From assembly GCF_017873135.1 (NCBI RefSeq), contig NZ_JAGGJV010000012.1, positions 124,001-188,000 on the forward strand: 64,000 bases of DNA. The letters are read 5' to 3'. A program made the translations under genes and the position numbers. Positions 39,754 to 48,592 of the stretch are shown here, piece by piece (the first letter of the stretch is position 1; every line of letters starts with the position of its first letter). The notes under the pieces are model-generated. The model made no database searches. It was not told the origin of the DNA and saw nothing but the letters and a program-made list of their open reading frames with translations. The stretch is from Rhizobium herbae. Lineage in GTDB: Bacteria > Pseudomonadota > Alphaproteobacteria > Rhizobiales > Rhizobiaceae.

Positions 39754-41595
39754 ATGTTCCGGCTTTTCCGATCCTCAGTCGTCTCCCAGCTTGTCGCTAT
39801 CACGCTGGGGCTGATCTTTCTCAGCACCGCGACGATCGTCGGCGTCATGCACTATAATTTGCGCACGTATGTGATGGCGGATGCGACCATGGACGCCCGC
39901 GACGCGAGCCGCGCGATGGCGGTCCTCTACAGCATGAAGGTGCCGGATGCGACGATCGCGGTGAAGGACGGAACGCTCGCAAGCGTCACCGAAGACAAGA
40001 TGGCAACGCTTCCCGACCACGATCTTGTCGACCGCACCGCCCAGACGATTGGCGGCGTGGCGACGATCTTCGAGAAACAGGGCAGCGACTACGTCCGCAT
40101 TTCGACGAACGTGAAAAAGGAAAATGGCGACCGCGCCGTCGGCACCAAGCTTGCTGCCGACCATCCGGCGCAGGCATTCCTGGCCAAGGGCGAAGCCTAT
40201 TACGGGCCGGCCGTGCTGTTCGGACGCGACTACATCACCGGTTATTTCCCGGTGAAAAACGCATCCGGCACCAATGTCGGCATGTTGTTCATCGGCATCC
40301 CCACAGAGGTTTACTTCAGTAAGATCAACTATTTGCAGTATCTGATCCTGGCGATTGGCATCGGTGTGATGATCGTCGTCGGCCTGCTGGCCTACGCCGC
40401 GATCCGTGCATCCATCCGGCCGCTCGGCATTCTGACAGGCTCGGTCGAGACCATTTCCTCCGGCAAGCTGGATATTTCCGTTCCCTATCTCGACAAGAAG
40501 GACGAGTTCGGCGGCATTGCCCGCGCGCTCGCCGTCTTCCGGGAAAATGCGCTGGCGAAGCGCCAGATGGAAATCGAAAGCGAAAATCGCCGCCTTGAAA
40601 CGGACGAGGAGCGCGCTCGCCACGACCTTGAAAAGCGCGAAACAGATCGTGAGATCGATTTTGCCGTGAACGCCATTGCAGCCGGCCTCGGACGCCTCTC
40701 GCAGGGCGACCTCACACAGCAGATCGACACGCCGTTTACCGGTCGCCTCGAACAGCTGCGGACCGACTTCAACGGTTCGGTCACCCGTCTGCAGGAAACG
40801 CTCGTCCATATCCGCGACAATGCCCAGGCCATCCAGCACAACGGCAGCCGCATGCTGTCGTCGGCCGATGCGCTTTCCAAGCGCACTGAAGCGCAGGCCG
40901 CATCGCTGGAGGAAACCGCAGCCGCCGTCGAGGAGATCACGGTTACCGTCAAATCCTCGTCCGGACGGGCGCAGGAAACCAACCGCGCGGTTGCCGAAAC
41001 CAAGAAAAGCGCCGACAGTTCGGCAAGCGTCGTCTCGAACGCGATTGCCGCCATGGGCCGGATCGAGGACGCGTCACGTCAGATCGAGCAGATTATCGAG
41101 GTCATCGACGACATCGCCTTCCAGACCAACCTTCTGGCGCTGAACGCCGGCATCGAGGCCGCACGCGCCGGCGATGCGGGCAAGGGTTTTGCGGTCGTTG
41201 CCCAGGAAGTGCGGGAATTGGCACAGCGTTCGGCCAATGCCGCCAAGGAGATCAAGACGCTGATCGACAAGTCGACCAGCGAAGTCAGCACCGGCTCGGC
41301 GCTGGTGCAGGAGACGGGTGCCGTACTCGCTTCGATCAGCAAGCAGATCGTCGCCATCAGCCAGCATGTCGAGATGATCGCTACCGCCAGCAGAGACCAG
41401 TCGGCGGCCCTGCAGGAGGTCAACGGTTCGGTCAACCAGATGGACCAGATGACCCAGCAGAATGCTTCCATGGTCGCCGAGACGACAAATGCCAGCCGCG
41501 AACTGGCAGGCGAGGCCGATATGCTGATGACGCTGGTGGAGCAGTTCCGGCTGGAGCAGGGCAATACTTCCCGCCAGATCAGCCGCGCCGCCTGA
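39754..41595 (+). CDS. Methyl-accepting chemotaxis protein with single Cache-type sensor
   Basis: 613 residues. TM1 at about 8-30, a periplasmic Cache-like domain at 31-192 (GKLAADHPAQAFLAKGEAYY-type region and ITGYFPVKNASGTNVGMLFI are typical), TM2 at about 194-216, then HAMP and the signalling domain with the conserved tip. The last 350 residues are highly similar to those of the preceding McpZ-like receptor, so the two probably share a duplication or gene-conversion history downstream of HAMP. No CheR-tethering pentapeptide; the tail is SRQISRAA. The ligand is unknown. Confidence 0.93.
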   Translation: MFRLFRSSVVSQLVAITLGLIFLSTATIVGVMHYNLRTYVMADATMDARDASRAMAVLYSMKVPDATIAVKDGTLASVTEDKMATLPDHDLVDRTAQTIGGVATIFEKQGSDYVRISTNVKKENGDRAVGTKLAADHPAQAFLAKGEAYYGPAVLFGRDYITGYFPVKNASGTNVGMLFIGIPTEVYFSKINYLQYLILAIGIGVMIVVGLLAYAAIRASIRPLGILTGSVETISSGKLDISVPYLDKKDEFGGIARALAVFRENALAKRQMEIESENRRLETDEERARHDLEKRETDREIDFAVNAIAAGLGRLSQGDLTQQIDTPFTGRLEQLRTDFNGSVTRLQETLVHIRDNAQAIQHNGSRMLSSADALSKRTEAQAASLEETAAAVEEITVTVKSSSGRAQETNRAVAETKKSADSSASVVSNAIAAMGRIEDASRQIEQIIEVIDDIAFQTNLLALNAGIEAARAGDAGKGFAVVAQEVRELAQRSANAAKEIKTLIDKSTSEVSTGSALVQETGAVLASISKQIVAISQHVEMIATASRDQSAALQEVNGSVNQMDQMTQQNASMVAETTNASRELAGEADMLMTLVEQFRLEQGNTSRQISRAA

Positions 41596-41620
41596 GCACT
41601 GACAGTCGAAAACGAGACAA

Positions 41621-41665
41621 AGACCCGGCGATCACCAAAGCGGTGGCCGCCGGGTCTCTTCTTTT
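41621..41665 (+). terminator. Terminator after the second chemoreceptor
   Basis: AGACCCGGCG (41621-41630) pairs perfectly with CGCCGGGTCT (41648-41657), followed by a T-rich tract CTTCTTTT. The stem could also end the minus-strand small gene that finishes at 41672. Confidence 0.85.
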
Positions 41666-41671
41666 GATGGA

Positions 41672-41824
41672 TTATTGAATCCAGCGCAGGCAAAGCAGTC
41701 GCAGGCCCGCCGAAAGCCTGCCGGGGAGGCGGCTCCGGTTGCGCAGTTCTTCGAATTCATGCGTCTTGCGCGCGTCTTTCGACAGTATCTCCGCCAACAG
41801 CACTATTCCCATCATTTCCGGCAT
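41672..41824 (-). CDS. Small 50-residue protein with a strong ribosome binding site
   Basis: Reads from ATG at 41824 down to TAA at 41672. AAGGAG (plus-strand 41832-41837) lies 7 bp upstream of the ATG, close to ideal. The protein begins MPEMMGIVLLAEILSKDARK, has an acidic centre (EFEELRNRSR) and ends with a leucine/arginine-rich helix (LRLLCLRWIQ). I do not recognise the family. It is divergent from the LysR regulator and ends at a terminator stem shared with the chemoreceptor gene. Confidence 0.5.
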   Translation of the reverse strand: MPEMMGIVLLAEILSKDARKTHEFEELRNRSRLPGRLSAGLRLLCLRWIQ

Positions 41825-41911
41825 AGCAGGTCTCCTTCGGCAACAGAAAGCCGATGCCGGACCCGATGTCCTGCACTATCAACTTCCTTCAATCTGGGAT
41901 GAGGAGGCGGC

Positions 41912-41995
41912 ATGGCCGCGCTCCGTTCGCATTTTCAATCTATGCTTCGAAAATTCGTTTATAAACGGAAGAAACTGGTATATGTTTTTCATTGA
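41912..41995 (+). CDS. 27-codon leader ORF overlapping the LysR start
   Basis: ATG 41912 follows AGGAGG (41902-41907) by 4 bp. The peptide is basic (FVYKRKKLVYVFH at the end) and its TGA stop overlaps the LysR ATG as TGATG. The LysR gene has no ribosome site of its own, so translational coupling through this leader is plausible. The alternative is that the AT-rich 41950-41990 stretch holds a promoter and LysR mRNA is leaderless. Confidence 0.4.
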   Translation: MAALRSHFQSMLRKFVYKRKKLVYVFH

Positions 41996-42870
41996 TGAAA
42001 GATATAACCTGGGATGCCTATCAGATATTTCTGGCTGTTGCGCGCCATGGCGGCCTGACTGGCGCGGCGCAGGCGAGCGGCCTCAGTCCGGCCACGGTCG
42101 GCCGCCGCGTCCTTGATCTCGAACAGGGGATCGGTCGGCAGCTCTTTCTGCGCAGCCAGACCGGCTACCGGTTGACCGCCGACGGGCAGGCACTGTTCGA
42201 GCAATTGCAGGCGATGGATGCGGTCGTCCGTAAGGTGGACGTCTGGCGGCAGGAGGCGCACGGTTCCTCCGTGGTGCGCCTGATGGCCGGCACCTGGGGC
42301 ACATGGCTGATCTGCGAGAACATCCAGGCGATCCGCAGCGACCGTGACGGGTTCAGGCTCGATATGTCCGTTTCCGAGCGCCGGGCAACGCTTGCCCACC
42401 GTGAGCATGATATCGGCATCCGCGCGGTGGTGCCCGACGAGCCGCATCTTGCCCGTCGCCACGCAGGCGAGGTTGCCTATGCCGCCTATCGCCAGCGCAA
42501 TGCACCGGACGGGCTGGCGGCCTCGTGGCTCGCCGTGTCCGATGAGGATGCGATATCGCCCTATTTGCGCTGGCCGCATGAGAATACAGGCGCGTCGATC
42601 GCCGTCATCGTCAGCCGGCCGCGTTCGTTGCTCGATCTGGCCCGCGCAGGCGCAGGGCAGGCGGTGCTGCCCTGTTTCGTCGGTGATCTCGATCCAGGGC
42701 TGGAGCGGGTCGGCGACGAGTTGAAGACCCTGCGCCACGCGCAATGGATCATCACCAACAGCGAGGATCGCCACCGCCGTGACATCCACACGGTTTCCGA
42801 ACGGCTGTTCCGGCTGTTGAAAAGCCATTCCGACCTCATTGCCGGAAAGCGGCCGAGCCGCACGGTCTGA
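41995..42870 (+). CDS. LysR-family transcriptional regulator
   Basis: 291 residues. The winged HTH is at residues 1-60 (WDAYQIFLAVARHGGLTGAA, then LSPATVGRRVLDLEQ), followed by a short effector domain (LDMSVSERRATLAHREHDIG; GAGQAVLPCFVGD). The conserved N-terminus fixes ATG 41995. Divergent from the 50-residue gene, which might be its target in the usual LysR arrangement; the RTX gene downstream is another candidate. Confidence 0.88.
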   Translation: MKDITWDAYQIFLAVARHGGLTGAAQASGLSPATVGRRVLDLEQGIGRQLFLRSQTGYRLTADGQALFEQLQAMDAVVRKVDVWRQEAHGSSVVRLMAGTWGTWLICENIQAIRSDRDGFRLDMSVSERRATLAHREHDIGIRAVVPDEPHLARRHAGEVAYAAYRQRNAPDGLAASWLAVSDEDAISPYLRWPHENTGASIAVIVSRPRSLLDLARAGAGQAVLPCFVGDLDPGLERVGDELKTLRHAQWIITNSEDRHRRDIHTVSERLFRLLKSHSDLIAGKRPSRTV

Positions 42871-42969
42871 CCTTCCATTGGTGAAGTCTGTTTCCTACGA
42901 CACAGCCTGTCCGAGTGTTTTCCCTTAGAACAGACGGATCGCTTCGATCTGCCCTGAAGGGAATGCGCC

Positions 42970-44295
42970 ATGCGGTTCAGCTTGCTCAACAATATCGCCG
43001 ATACGATCTGGTGGGACAATCTGCGCGGCACCGACGATGCCGACATGATCGAGATCGGTTTCGGCAATGATACGGTCAGCGCCATGACCGGCGACGATGT
43101 TATTTGGGACAAGGACGGCGCCCAGAGTGAAGACATCTGGCTGGGCAGCGACGACAGGATTTTCGGCGATTATGGCAACGACCTGATCTTCGGCGGCTGG
43201 GGCTCGGACCTGATCAATGGTGGCATGGGTCGCGATACGCTCGACTATCGTTACAGCCGTGCCGCCGTGGTAGTCGACCTGATCAATGGGGAAGGCCGGG
43301 GCGGGGATGATTCCGCTTCCAAGGGAGACACGATCATCAGCATCGAGGAAGTCCATGGGTCGAGATTTGGGGACACGATGATCTCGAAGACCAACCAGAA
43401 ACTGTTTGGCGACGAGGGCAATGACAGGCTGACGGGCGGCACGGCGTCATCGGAACTTTTCGGCGGCGCCGGCGACGACTATTTCGTCGTTCTCTCGGCC
43501 AGCAACAGCACCGAGGGTGGTGGCGGTTTCGATACGGTGGATTTTCATGGCCTGACCTATGGCGTGGCCATCGGCTACACCGCGACGCGGGCTGTTGCCA
43601 ATGCGATCGGTGCGCGCTTGGCCGGCGCCGGCGGGGAAAAGGTTATCGGCACCAGCTTTGCCGACTATATCCATCTCGGAGCCCTGTCCTTTGACCCGCA
43701 TGCGGTCAACGGCATGGAAGGGAATGACACGATTCGCGGCGGCGGTGGCGATGACGTCTTCAATGGCGGTATCGGGGACGACGTGCTTCTGGGAGGCTCC
43801 GGCAACGATACCCTGCATGGTGATGCAGGCAATGACAGACTTGAGGGAGAGTACGGCGACAATCGCATGTTCGGCGATGCAGGCAATGACATACTGATCG
43901 ATGGTTATGGTACTGACGTCATGAATGGTGGTGCCGGGAACGACCGGCTGGAGGTGACTTTCGGCGAGGATGTGCTGACGGGCGGCGCCGGCGTTGATCT
44001 CTTCGTCTTCAACGACTCCACACAGTTCTACGCTAATCCTATCATCACCGATTTCAGCCGCACCTACGACAAGATCGATCTGTCTGCGATTGATTCTGTC
44101 CGCGGTGTCTCGGGAAACCAGACCTTCGTTTTTGATCGCACCGATTCCGGCTCCATCGGCACCGTGCATTCCGAGATCGTCGGCGACAAAACCATCATTA
44201 CCACGGTGGTAGGCGAATCCTACGGCTATGTATCGGACATGGAAATCACGCTCAACGGCCGTTTCGTGCTGAGCGCCGTGGACTTCATCCTTTAA
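42970..44295 (+). CDS. RTX-type calcium-binding protein, probably secreted
   Basis: 441 residues, acidic and glycine/aspartate-rich. Nonapeptide repeats of the form GGxGxDxLx occur in three blocks (about residues 55-95, 145-175 and 245-340), for example GGSGNDTLHGDAGNDRLEGE. The C-terminal 110 residues start with a typical RTX end (DLFVFNDSTQ, TDFSRTYDKIDLSAIDS), which in known cases carries an uncleaved type I secretion signal. No catalytic domain is visible. No ABC/HlyD/TolC exporter lies in the window. A NodO-like or surface-associated calcium-binding role is possible but not shown. Confidence 0.85.
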   Translation: MRFSLLNNIADTIWWDNLRGTDDADMIEIGFGNDTVSAMTGDDVIWDKDGAQSEDIWLGSDDRIFGDYGNDLIFGGWGSDLINGGMGRDTLDYRYSRAAVVVDLINGEGRGGDDSASKGDTIISIEEVHGSRFGDTMISKTNQKLFGDEGNDRLTGGTASSELFGGAGDDYFVVLSASNSTEGGGGFDTVDFHGLTYGVAIGYTATRAVANAIGARLAGAGGEKVIGTSFADYIHLGALSFDPHAVNGMEGNDTIRGGGGDDVFNGGIGDDVLLGGSGNDTLHGDAGNDRLEGEYGDNRMFGDAGNDILIDGYGTDVMNGGAGNDRLEVTFGEDVLTGGAGVDLFVFNDSTQFYANPIITDFSRTYDKIDLSAIDSVRGVSGNQTFVFDRTDSGSIGTVHSEIVGDKTIITTVVGESYGYVSDMEITLNGRFVLSAVDFIL

Positions 44296-44310
44296 CGCTT
44301 TGCCTCAACG

Positions 44311-44344
44311 GAAAACCCGGCGGACCTTGATCCGCCGGGTTTTC
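44311..44344. terminator. Bidirectional terminator between the RTX gene and the 83-residue gene
   Basis: GAAAACCCGGCGGA (44311-44324) pairs perfectly with TCCGCCGGGTTTTC (44331-44344) across a 6-nt loop. The stem ends in A/T runs, so it can act for both converging genes. Confidence 0.88.
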
Positions 44345-44366
44345 AGGGTCGCGGCCGCTCTTCCCT

Positions 44367-44618
44367 TCAGCCGCGTCCCTGCGTGACGATGACGGGGATC
44401 AGCAGGTCGCCCCAGTTGCCCTCGCCGCCGTGATGCCGGGCCGAGCGGACGAGTTCGACGGAAACGCCGGCATCCACCGCCTTCATGACGGCCTGGTTGA
44501 GCCGGTGCAGGTCGTTGGCGACCATGCGGATCATCGCCTGCTGTTCCGGTGTCATGGCCGAAGATTGTTCCTCGGCCCGTTCCTTGACGTGCGTCTTGAT
44601 AGGGGTCTGGACTGTCAT
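44367..44618 (-). CDS. Small conserved-type protein downstream of aceA
   Basis: 83 residues. AGGAG lies 7 bp before the ATG. A helical segment (residues 20-53, SAMTPEQQAMIRMVANDLHR) is followed by a short His/Gly-rich part (RSARHHGGEGNWGDLLIPV). No signal peptide and no recognisable domain. It follows aceA after about 80 bp on the same strand and may be co-transcribed with it. Confidence 0.7.
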   Translation of the reverse strand: MTVQTPIKTHVKERAEEQSSAMTPEQQAMIRMVANDLHRLNQAVMKAVDAGVSVELVRSARHHGGEGNWGDLLIPVIVTQGRG

Positions 44619-44699
44619 GGCATTTCTCCTCTTCTACGGGGTTCTTGAAAGGGCACTTCGGTCCCCTCCCGGCGTTCAGAACGGAGGGAGGGGAGTGTG

Positions 44700-45989
44700 T
44701 TACTCCGCCGCCGGGCGGAATTGCTCGTGTTCGGTCGATTCATGCATGGCAGTCGTCGAAGACTTGCCGCCGGATATCGCCATCGACACGGCGTCGAAAT
44801 AACCGGTGCCGACTTCGCGCTGGTGCTTGGTCGCGGTGTACCCGTTGATCTCGGCGGCGAATTCCGCTTCCTGAAGCTCGGAATAGGCGGTCATCTGCCG
44901 GTCCTTGTAGCCGCGGGCAAGCTCGAACATGCCGAAGTTCAGCTGGTGGAAGCCGGCGAGCGTGATGAACTGGAACTTGTAGCCCATGGCGCCCAGCTCG
45001 CGCTGGAACTTGGCGATCGTCGCGTCATCGAGGTTTTTCTTCCAGTTGAACGACGGCGAGCAATTGTAGGCGAGCTTCTTGCCCGGATGGACCTTGTGTA
45101 CCGCCTCGGCGAACTTGCGGGCCTGTTCGAGATCCGGCTTGCCGGTCTCCATCCAGATCAGGTCGCAAGAGGGTGCATAGGCGATGGCGCGGGCGATGCA
45201 GGGCTCGATGCCGTTCTTGACCTGGTAGAAGCCTTCCGTGGTCCGGCCGGCATCGTAATCGACGAAGGGCTGGTCGCGTTCGTCGATGTCCGAGGTCAGG
45301 AGCTTGGCTGCCTCGGCGTCCGTGCGGGCGATGATCAGGGTCGGCGTGCCCATGACGTCGGCGGCGAGACGCGCGGCGTTCAAGTTGCGGATGTGCGCGG
45401 CCGTCGGGATCAGAACCTTGCCGCCGAGATGGCCGCACTTCTTTTCCGATGCCAGCTGGTCCTCGTAATGGACGCCGGCAGCACCGGCCTCGATGAAGGC
45501 TTTCATGATCTCGAAGGCATTGAGCGGTCCGCCGAAACCAGCTTCCGCATCGGCGACGATCGGCGCAAACCAGGTATCGACCGAAAGGCCCTTGCCTTCC
45601 GAGGTTTCGATCTGGTCTGCACGCTGGAGCGTGCGGTTGATGCGCTTTGCAAGCTCCGGCGCGGCATTGGCCGGGTAAAGCGATTGGTCGGGATACATCG
45701 ACGACGCGGTGTTCGCATCGGCTGCGACCTGCCAGCCGGAGAGGTAGATCGCCTTCAAGCCGGCGCGGACCTGCTGCATGGCCTGATTGCCCGTCATCGC
45801 ACCCAGCGCATTGACGAAACCCTCCTCGTGGATCAGCTGCCACAGCCGGTTCGCACCCATTTCGGCAAGCGTATGCCGGATCTGGACGGAGCCGCGCAGA
45901 CGCTTGACGTCATCCGCGGTGTAGGGGCGCTCGATACCGTCGAAACGGCCCTGTGGTGCACCGGGAACAATATTGTAAAAATCAGTCAT
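44700..45989 (-). CDS. aceA: Isocitrate lyase
   Basis: 429 residues, first enzyme of the glyoxylate bypass, splitting isocitrate to succinate and glyoxylate. The active-site signature [20 protein letters not shown] (catalytic Cys in KKCGH) is near residue 190. Other conserved parts are [20 protein letters not shown] and [28 protein letters not shown] precedes the start. Malate synthase is not adjacent. Divergent from an ScfR-type regulator that probably controls it. Confidence 0.97.
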   Translation of the reverse strand: MTDFYNIVPGAPQGRFDGIERPYTADDVKRLRGSVQIRHTLAEMGANRLWQLIHEEGFVNALGAMTGNQAMQQVRAGLKAIYLSGWQVAADANTASSMYPDQSLYPANAAPELAKRINRTLQRADQIETSEGKGLSVDTWFAPIVADAEAGFGGPLNAFEIMKAFIEAGAAGVHYEDQLASEKKCGHLGGKVLIPTAAHIRNLNAARLAADVMGTPTLIIARTDAEAAKLLTSDIDERDQPFVDYDAGRTTEGFYQVKNGIEPCIARAIAYAPSCDLIWMETGKPDLEQARKFAEAVHKVHPGKKLAYNCSPSFNWKKNLDDATIAKFQRELGAMGYKFQFITLAGFHQLNFGMFELARGYKDRQMTAYSELQEAEFAAEINGYTATKHQREVGTGYFDAVSMAISGGKSSTTAMHESTEHEQFRPAAE

Positions 45990-46058
45990 AAGTATCCTCC
46001 TGCAGTTTCCTGAACGTCATTCAACTTTGGTTTAATGTCCGTTCAATCGTCGATCTGA

Positions 46059-46074
46059 TGTAATTTGTTTTACA
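46059..46074. promoter_or_regulatory. Inverted repeat TGTAA-N6-TTACA between aceA and its likely regulator
   Basis: A perfect 5-bp inverted repeat with 6-bp spacer, 70-85 bp upstream of the aceA start. The TGTAA element recurs in direct orientation near the regulator gene, which suggests a shared binding protein. Confidence 0.5.
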
Positions 46075-46144
46075 GTGCGACGCACAAAGGTGCCAGAACA
46101 AACGGATTATTGCTTCTGTTAAAAGGGTTATCATGTCTTGTCTT

Positions 46145-46206
46145 TTACAAGAGGTTTCTGTAATTCTGTAAATTATGTAAATTTCCGTTTCGGTATAAAA
46201 TTGTAA
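46145..46206. promoter_or_regulatory. Cluster of TGTAA boxes before the regulator gene
   Basis: TTACA at 46145-46149, then TGTAA at 46159-46163, 46167-46171, 46176-46180 and 46202-46206. The last lies 12 bp before the regulator start codon. The spacing suggests an autoregulatory site; the binding protein is inferred. Confidence 0.5.
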
Positions 46207-46218
46207 AAGGCATGACAA

Positions 46219-47628
46219 ATGGCTGAAAACAAGATTTTTGCCGGCGCCCGTGTGCGGCGGATCCGCAACGGCCTGTCGCTCACCCAGACGGCCATGGCCG
46301 AGGCGCTGGGCATATCGCCGTCCTATCTCAACCTGATCGAGCGCAATCAGCGGCCATTGACGGTGCAATTGCTCCTGAAGCTTGCCTCGGTCTACAAGGT
46401 CGATCTCGACGAATTGCAGGGCGAGGCCTCCGGCAGCGTCACGCAATTGCGCGAGATATTCGCCGACCCGCTGCTGTCAGGCGAACTGCCGGGCGATCAG
46501 GAACTGATCGAGGTGGCGGAGGCGGCGCCCAATGCTGCGATGGGTATCCTCAAGCTCTATCGCGCCTATCGCGAGCAATCGTCGCGGCTGAAGGACCTGA
46601 GCGCGCTTTTGTCGGATCAGGGTCATATGGCGGCGCTGTCCGATGCGCGCCTGCCCATGGACGAGGTGCGCGACATCTTCGAAAATCGCCCACATTATTT
46701 TGCGCGCATCGATGAGGCCGCGGAAGCGTTCCATACGCAGCTTGCGCCTGGCGACGATCTTGCCGGGGCGCTGAAGACCTGGCTGCGCAAGGAACATGGC
46801 CTGACTGTTCGGGCGCTGCCGGTGCATGTCATGCCGGACCTGCGCCGCCGCTTCGATCGCCATTCGATGCGGCTGTTTTTATCCGAAAGGCTGTCGGCGC
46901 AGGACCAGTTGCGCGAAATCGCCATGGAGGCTGCCCAGATTGCCCTTCCGGAAGCAATCGCAGCCGATCTCGAACAGCTGGCCTTTTCGACCGGCGAAGC
47001 GCGGCGCATCGGCCGCTTCGAACTTGCGCGTTATGCCGCCCATGCGATCATGATGCCCTATGGTGCTTTTCTGGCGGCGGCTCAGAGGGCGAAATACGAT
47101 ATCGATGTCGTGAGTGCCCGTTTCCAGGTCTCCTTCGAGCAGGCGGCAAACAGGCTGGTGACGCTGCAGCGCCCGGGGGCTTCGGGGCTGGCGTTTTTCC
47201 TGATGGAAATCGACCAGGCTGGACACCGCCTGCGCAAATCCGGCGCGCAGGGTTTTCCGCGGGCGCGCTTCGGCGGCCACTGTCCGAAGCTCAATATCCA
47301 TGCAGCCTTCTCGCAGACCGGCCAGGTTCTGGTGGACCGCGTTGAGGTCTTCGGGGGCGGGGAATTTCTCGTCGTCGCCAGAACGGTCGAAGGTCCGCGT
47401 GCCGGGTTTCAGGAGCGCATTCGGCGTACGGCGATCCTTGTCGGTTGCGACGCGGCCCATGCCACGGAAACCGTCTACGGCGAGGCGCCGCTTATGACCG
47501 TTGCCGGCGGCACGGCCTGTCGGCTCTGCGAACGGCGGGGCTGTCTTGCCCGAGCCGAACCGCCGGTCACCCGGCCGCTCGGGCTTGACGAGATGGTAAC
47601 GGGCCTGAGTGCGTTTGATTTTCAGTAG
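46219..47628 (+). CDS. XRE/ScfR-type regulator (RamB/PccR-like), probable aceA regulator
   Basis: 469 residues. N-terminal HTH (RIRNGLSLTQTAMAEALGIS, residues 13-65), a central region with IrrE/ImmA-like topology but no HExxH, and a C-terminal short-chain fatty acyl regulator domain ending with a Cys cluster (ACRLCERRGCLAR) that may bind a metal. Relatives sense acyl-CoA or acetate status and control glyoxylate-cycle or propionyl-CoA genes (RamB, PccR). Divergence from aceA and the shared TGTAA boxes support that role. AAAGG precedes the ATG. Confidence 0.85.
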   Translation: MAENKIFAGARVRRIRNGLSLTQTAMAEALGISPSYLNLIERNQRPLTVQLLLKLASVYKVDLDELQGEASGSVTQLREIFADPLLSGELPGDQELIEVAEAAPNAAMGILKLYRAYREQSSRLKDLSALLSDQGHMAALSDARLPMDEVRDIFENRPHYFARIDEAAEAFHTQLAPGDDLAGALKTWLRKEHGLTVRALPVHVMPDLRRRFDRHSMRLFLSERLSAQDQLREIAMEAAQIALPEAIAADLEQLAFSTGEARRIGRFELARYAAHAIMMPYGAFLAAAQRAKYDIDVVSARFQVSFEQAANRLVTLQRPGASGLAFFLMEIDQAGHRLRKSGAQGFPRARFGGHCPKLNIHAAFSQTGQVLVDRVEVFGGGEFLVVARTVEGPRAGFQERIRRTAILVGCDAAHATETVYGEAPLMTVAGGTACRLCERRGCLARAEPPVTRPLGLDEMVTGLSAFDFQ

Positions 47629-47638
47629 CTGCGGTTTT

Positions 47639-48592
47639 TCAGTAGCTGACCGGGTGATGGGCTGGCAACAGCGGTGCGTTGGGAGCAAAGCATTCCGAAG
47701 CAAGGCCTGTCGTGTAGCCGCGCGTGATATGCGCCCGGCTGGCGTAGTCGGGGTTTTGCATCAGCGCTGCATGCAGTTCCGGCAGATTGTAATAGGGCAC
47801 GCCCGGATAGAGGTGATGTTCCAGGTGATAGTTGATGTTGTGGGGTGCAAAGAACAGCTTTTCCCACATGTAAGGGTAGACCGTGCGCGAGCTGCCGAGC
47901 TCGTCTGAATAGTCCATGCTGCCGAAATGCTCGGCGACGCTGCGCACATAGAGGAACAGGCAGAAGAAGGTGAAGAACGGCACCAGCCAATAGAGCGTGA
48001 AATCCGTCCACAGGCCGAACACCGAGAACACGATCGCTGCTGCGACATAAAAACTGACCCGCAGGATTTTGTAGGTCCGGGTCGAGCGGTCGTGCTTGGC
48101 GATGCGCTTGGCCATATGGAGTATATCGCGCACCGAATTCACCGCCACCAGATAGCCGAGCAGTTGCACCACGCCGCGCCAGAGCTTCTGCGGGAAGGTG
48201 AATTGCGTCATGCCAAGCTTGGAGACCCAGTCCGGATCGCCCTCGGTGTTGGTGTGCTGGTGATGGGCAAGATGGTTCATCCGGTAGCCATCGACGGTCG
48301 CCATGATCGGCCAGGCGAGCAGCAGGTCGCTCAGCCAGTCGCTCGCCTTGCGGTTCTTGATGATGCGGTAGTGGGCCGCCTCATGCATCAGGCAGCCGAA
48401 GGCATGCATGCGGCCGGCGATAACAAGCACGGCAGCGAGATAGGCGAGCGGATGCTGCATGTATTTGCTGAAGGCGATGGCGGCGGCGATCAGTGCCCAG
48501 TCGAAACCGATGGCAAGAAGCGTCCGGTGGGATTGCAGCACCGATAGCCGCTTCAATTCCCGCGGATCGATCCGCGGCGACTTCACGCTCAT
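47639..48592 (-). CDS. Membrane fatty acid desaturase/hydroxylase family protein
   Basis: 317 residues from ATG 48592 (GGAG upstream; a TTG three codons earlier is less likely). Histidine boxes of the di-iron desaturase family: HEAAH near residue 74, HLAHHQHTN near 115 and NYHLEHHLYPGVP near 257. Four membrane segments surround them. Expected to introduce a double bond or hydroxyl in an acyl chain; substrate unknown. Converges on the ScfR-type gene with 10 bp between stops. Confidence 0.87.
   Translation of the reverse strand: MSVKSPRIDPRELKRLSVLQSHRTLLAIGFDWALIAAAIAFSKYMQHPLAYLAAVLVIAGRMHAFGCLMHEAAHYRIIKNRKASDWLSDLLLAWPIMATVDGYRMNHLAHHQHTNTEGDPDWVSKLGMTQFTFPQKLWRGVVQLLGYLVAVNSVRDILHMAKRIAKHDRSTRTYKILRVSFYVAAAIVFSVFGLWTDFTLYWLVPFFTFFCLFLYVRSVAEHFGSMDYSDELGSSRTVYPYMWEKLFFAPHNINYHLEHHLYPGVPYYNLPELHAALMQNPDYASRAHITRGYTTGLASECFAPNAPLLPAHHPVSY

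Noticed and set aside
41675-41902. 75-codon plus-strand frame after the second chemoreceptor
   Set aside because: No ribosome site, low-complexity Arg/Ser/Gln composition, and it lies opposite the better-supported 50-codon gene.
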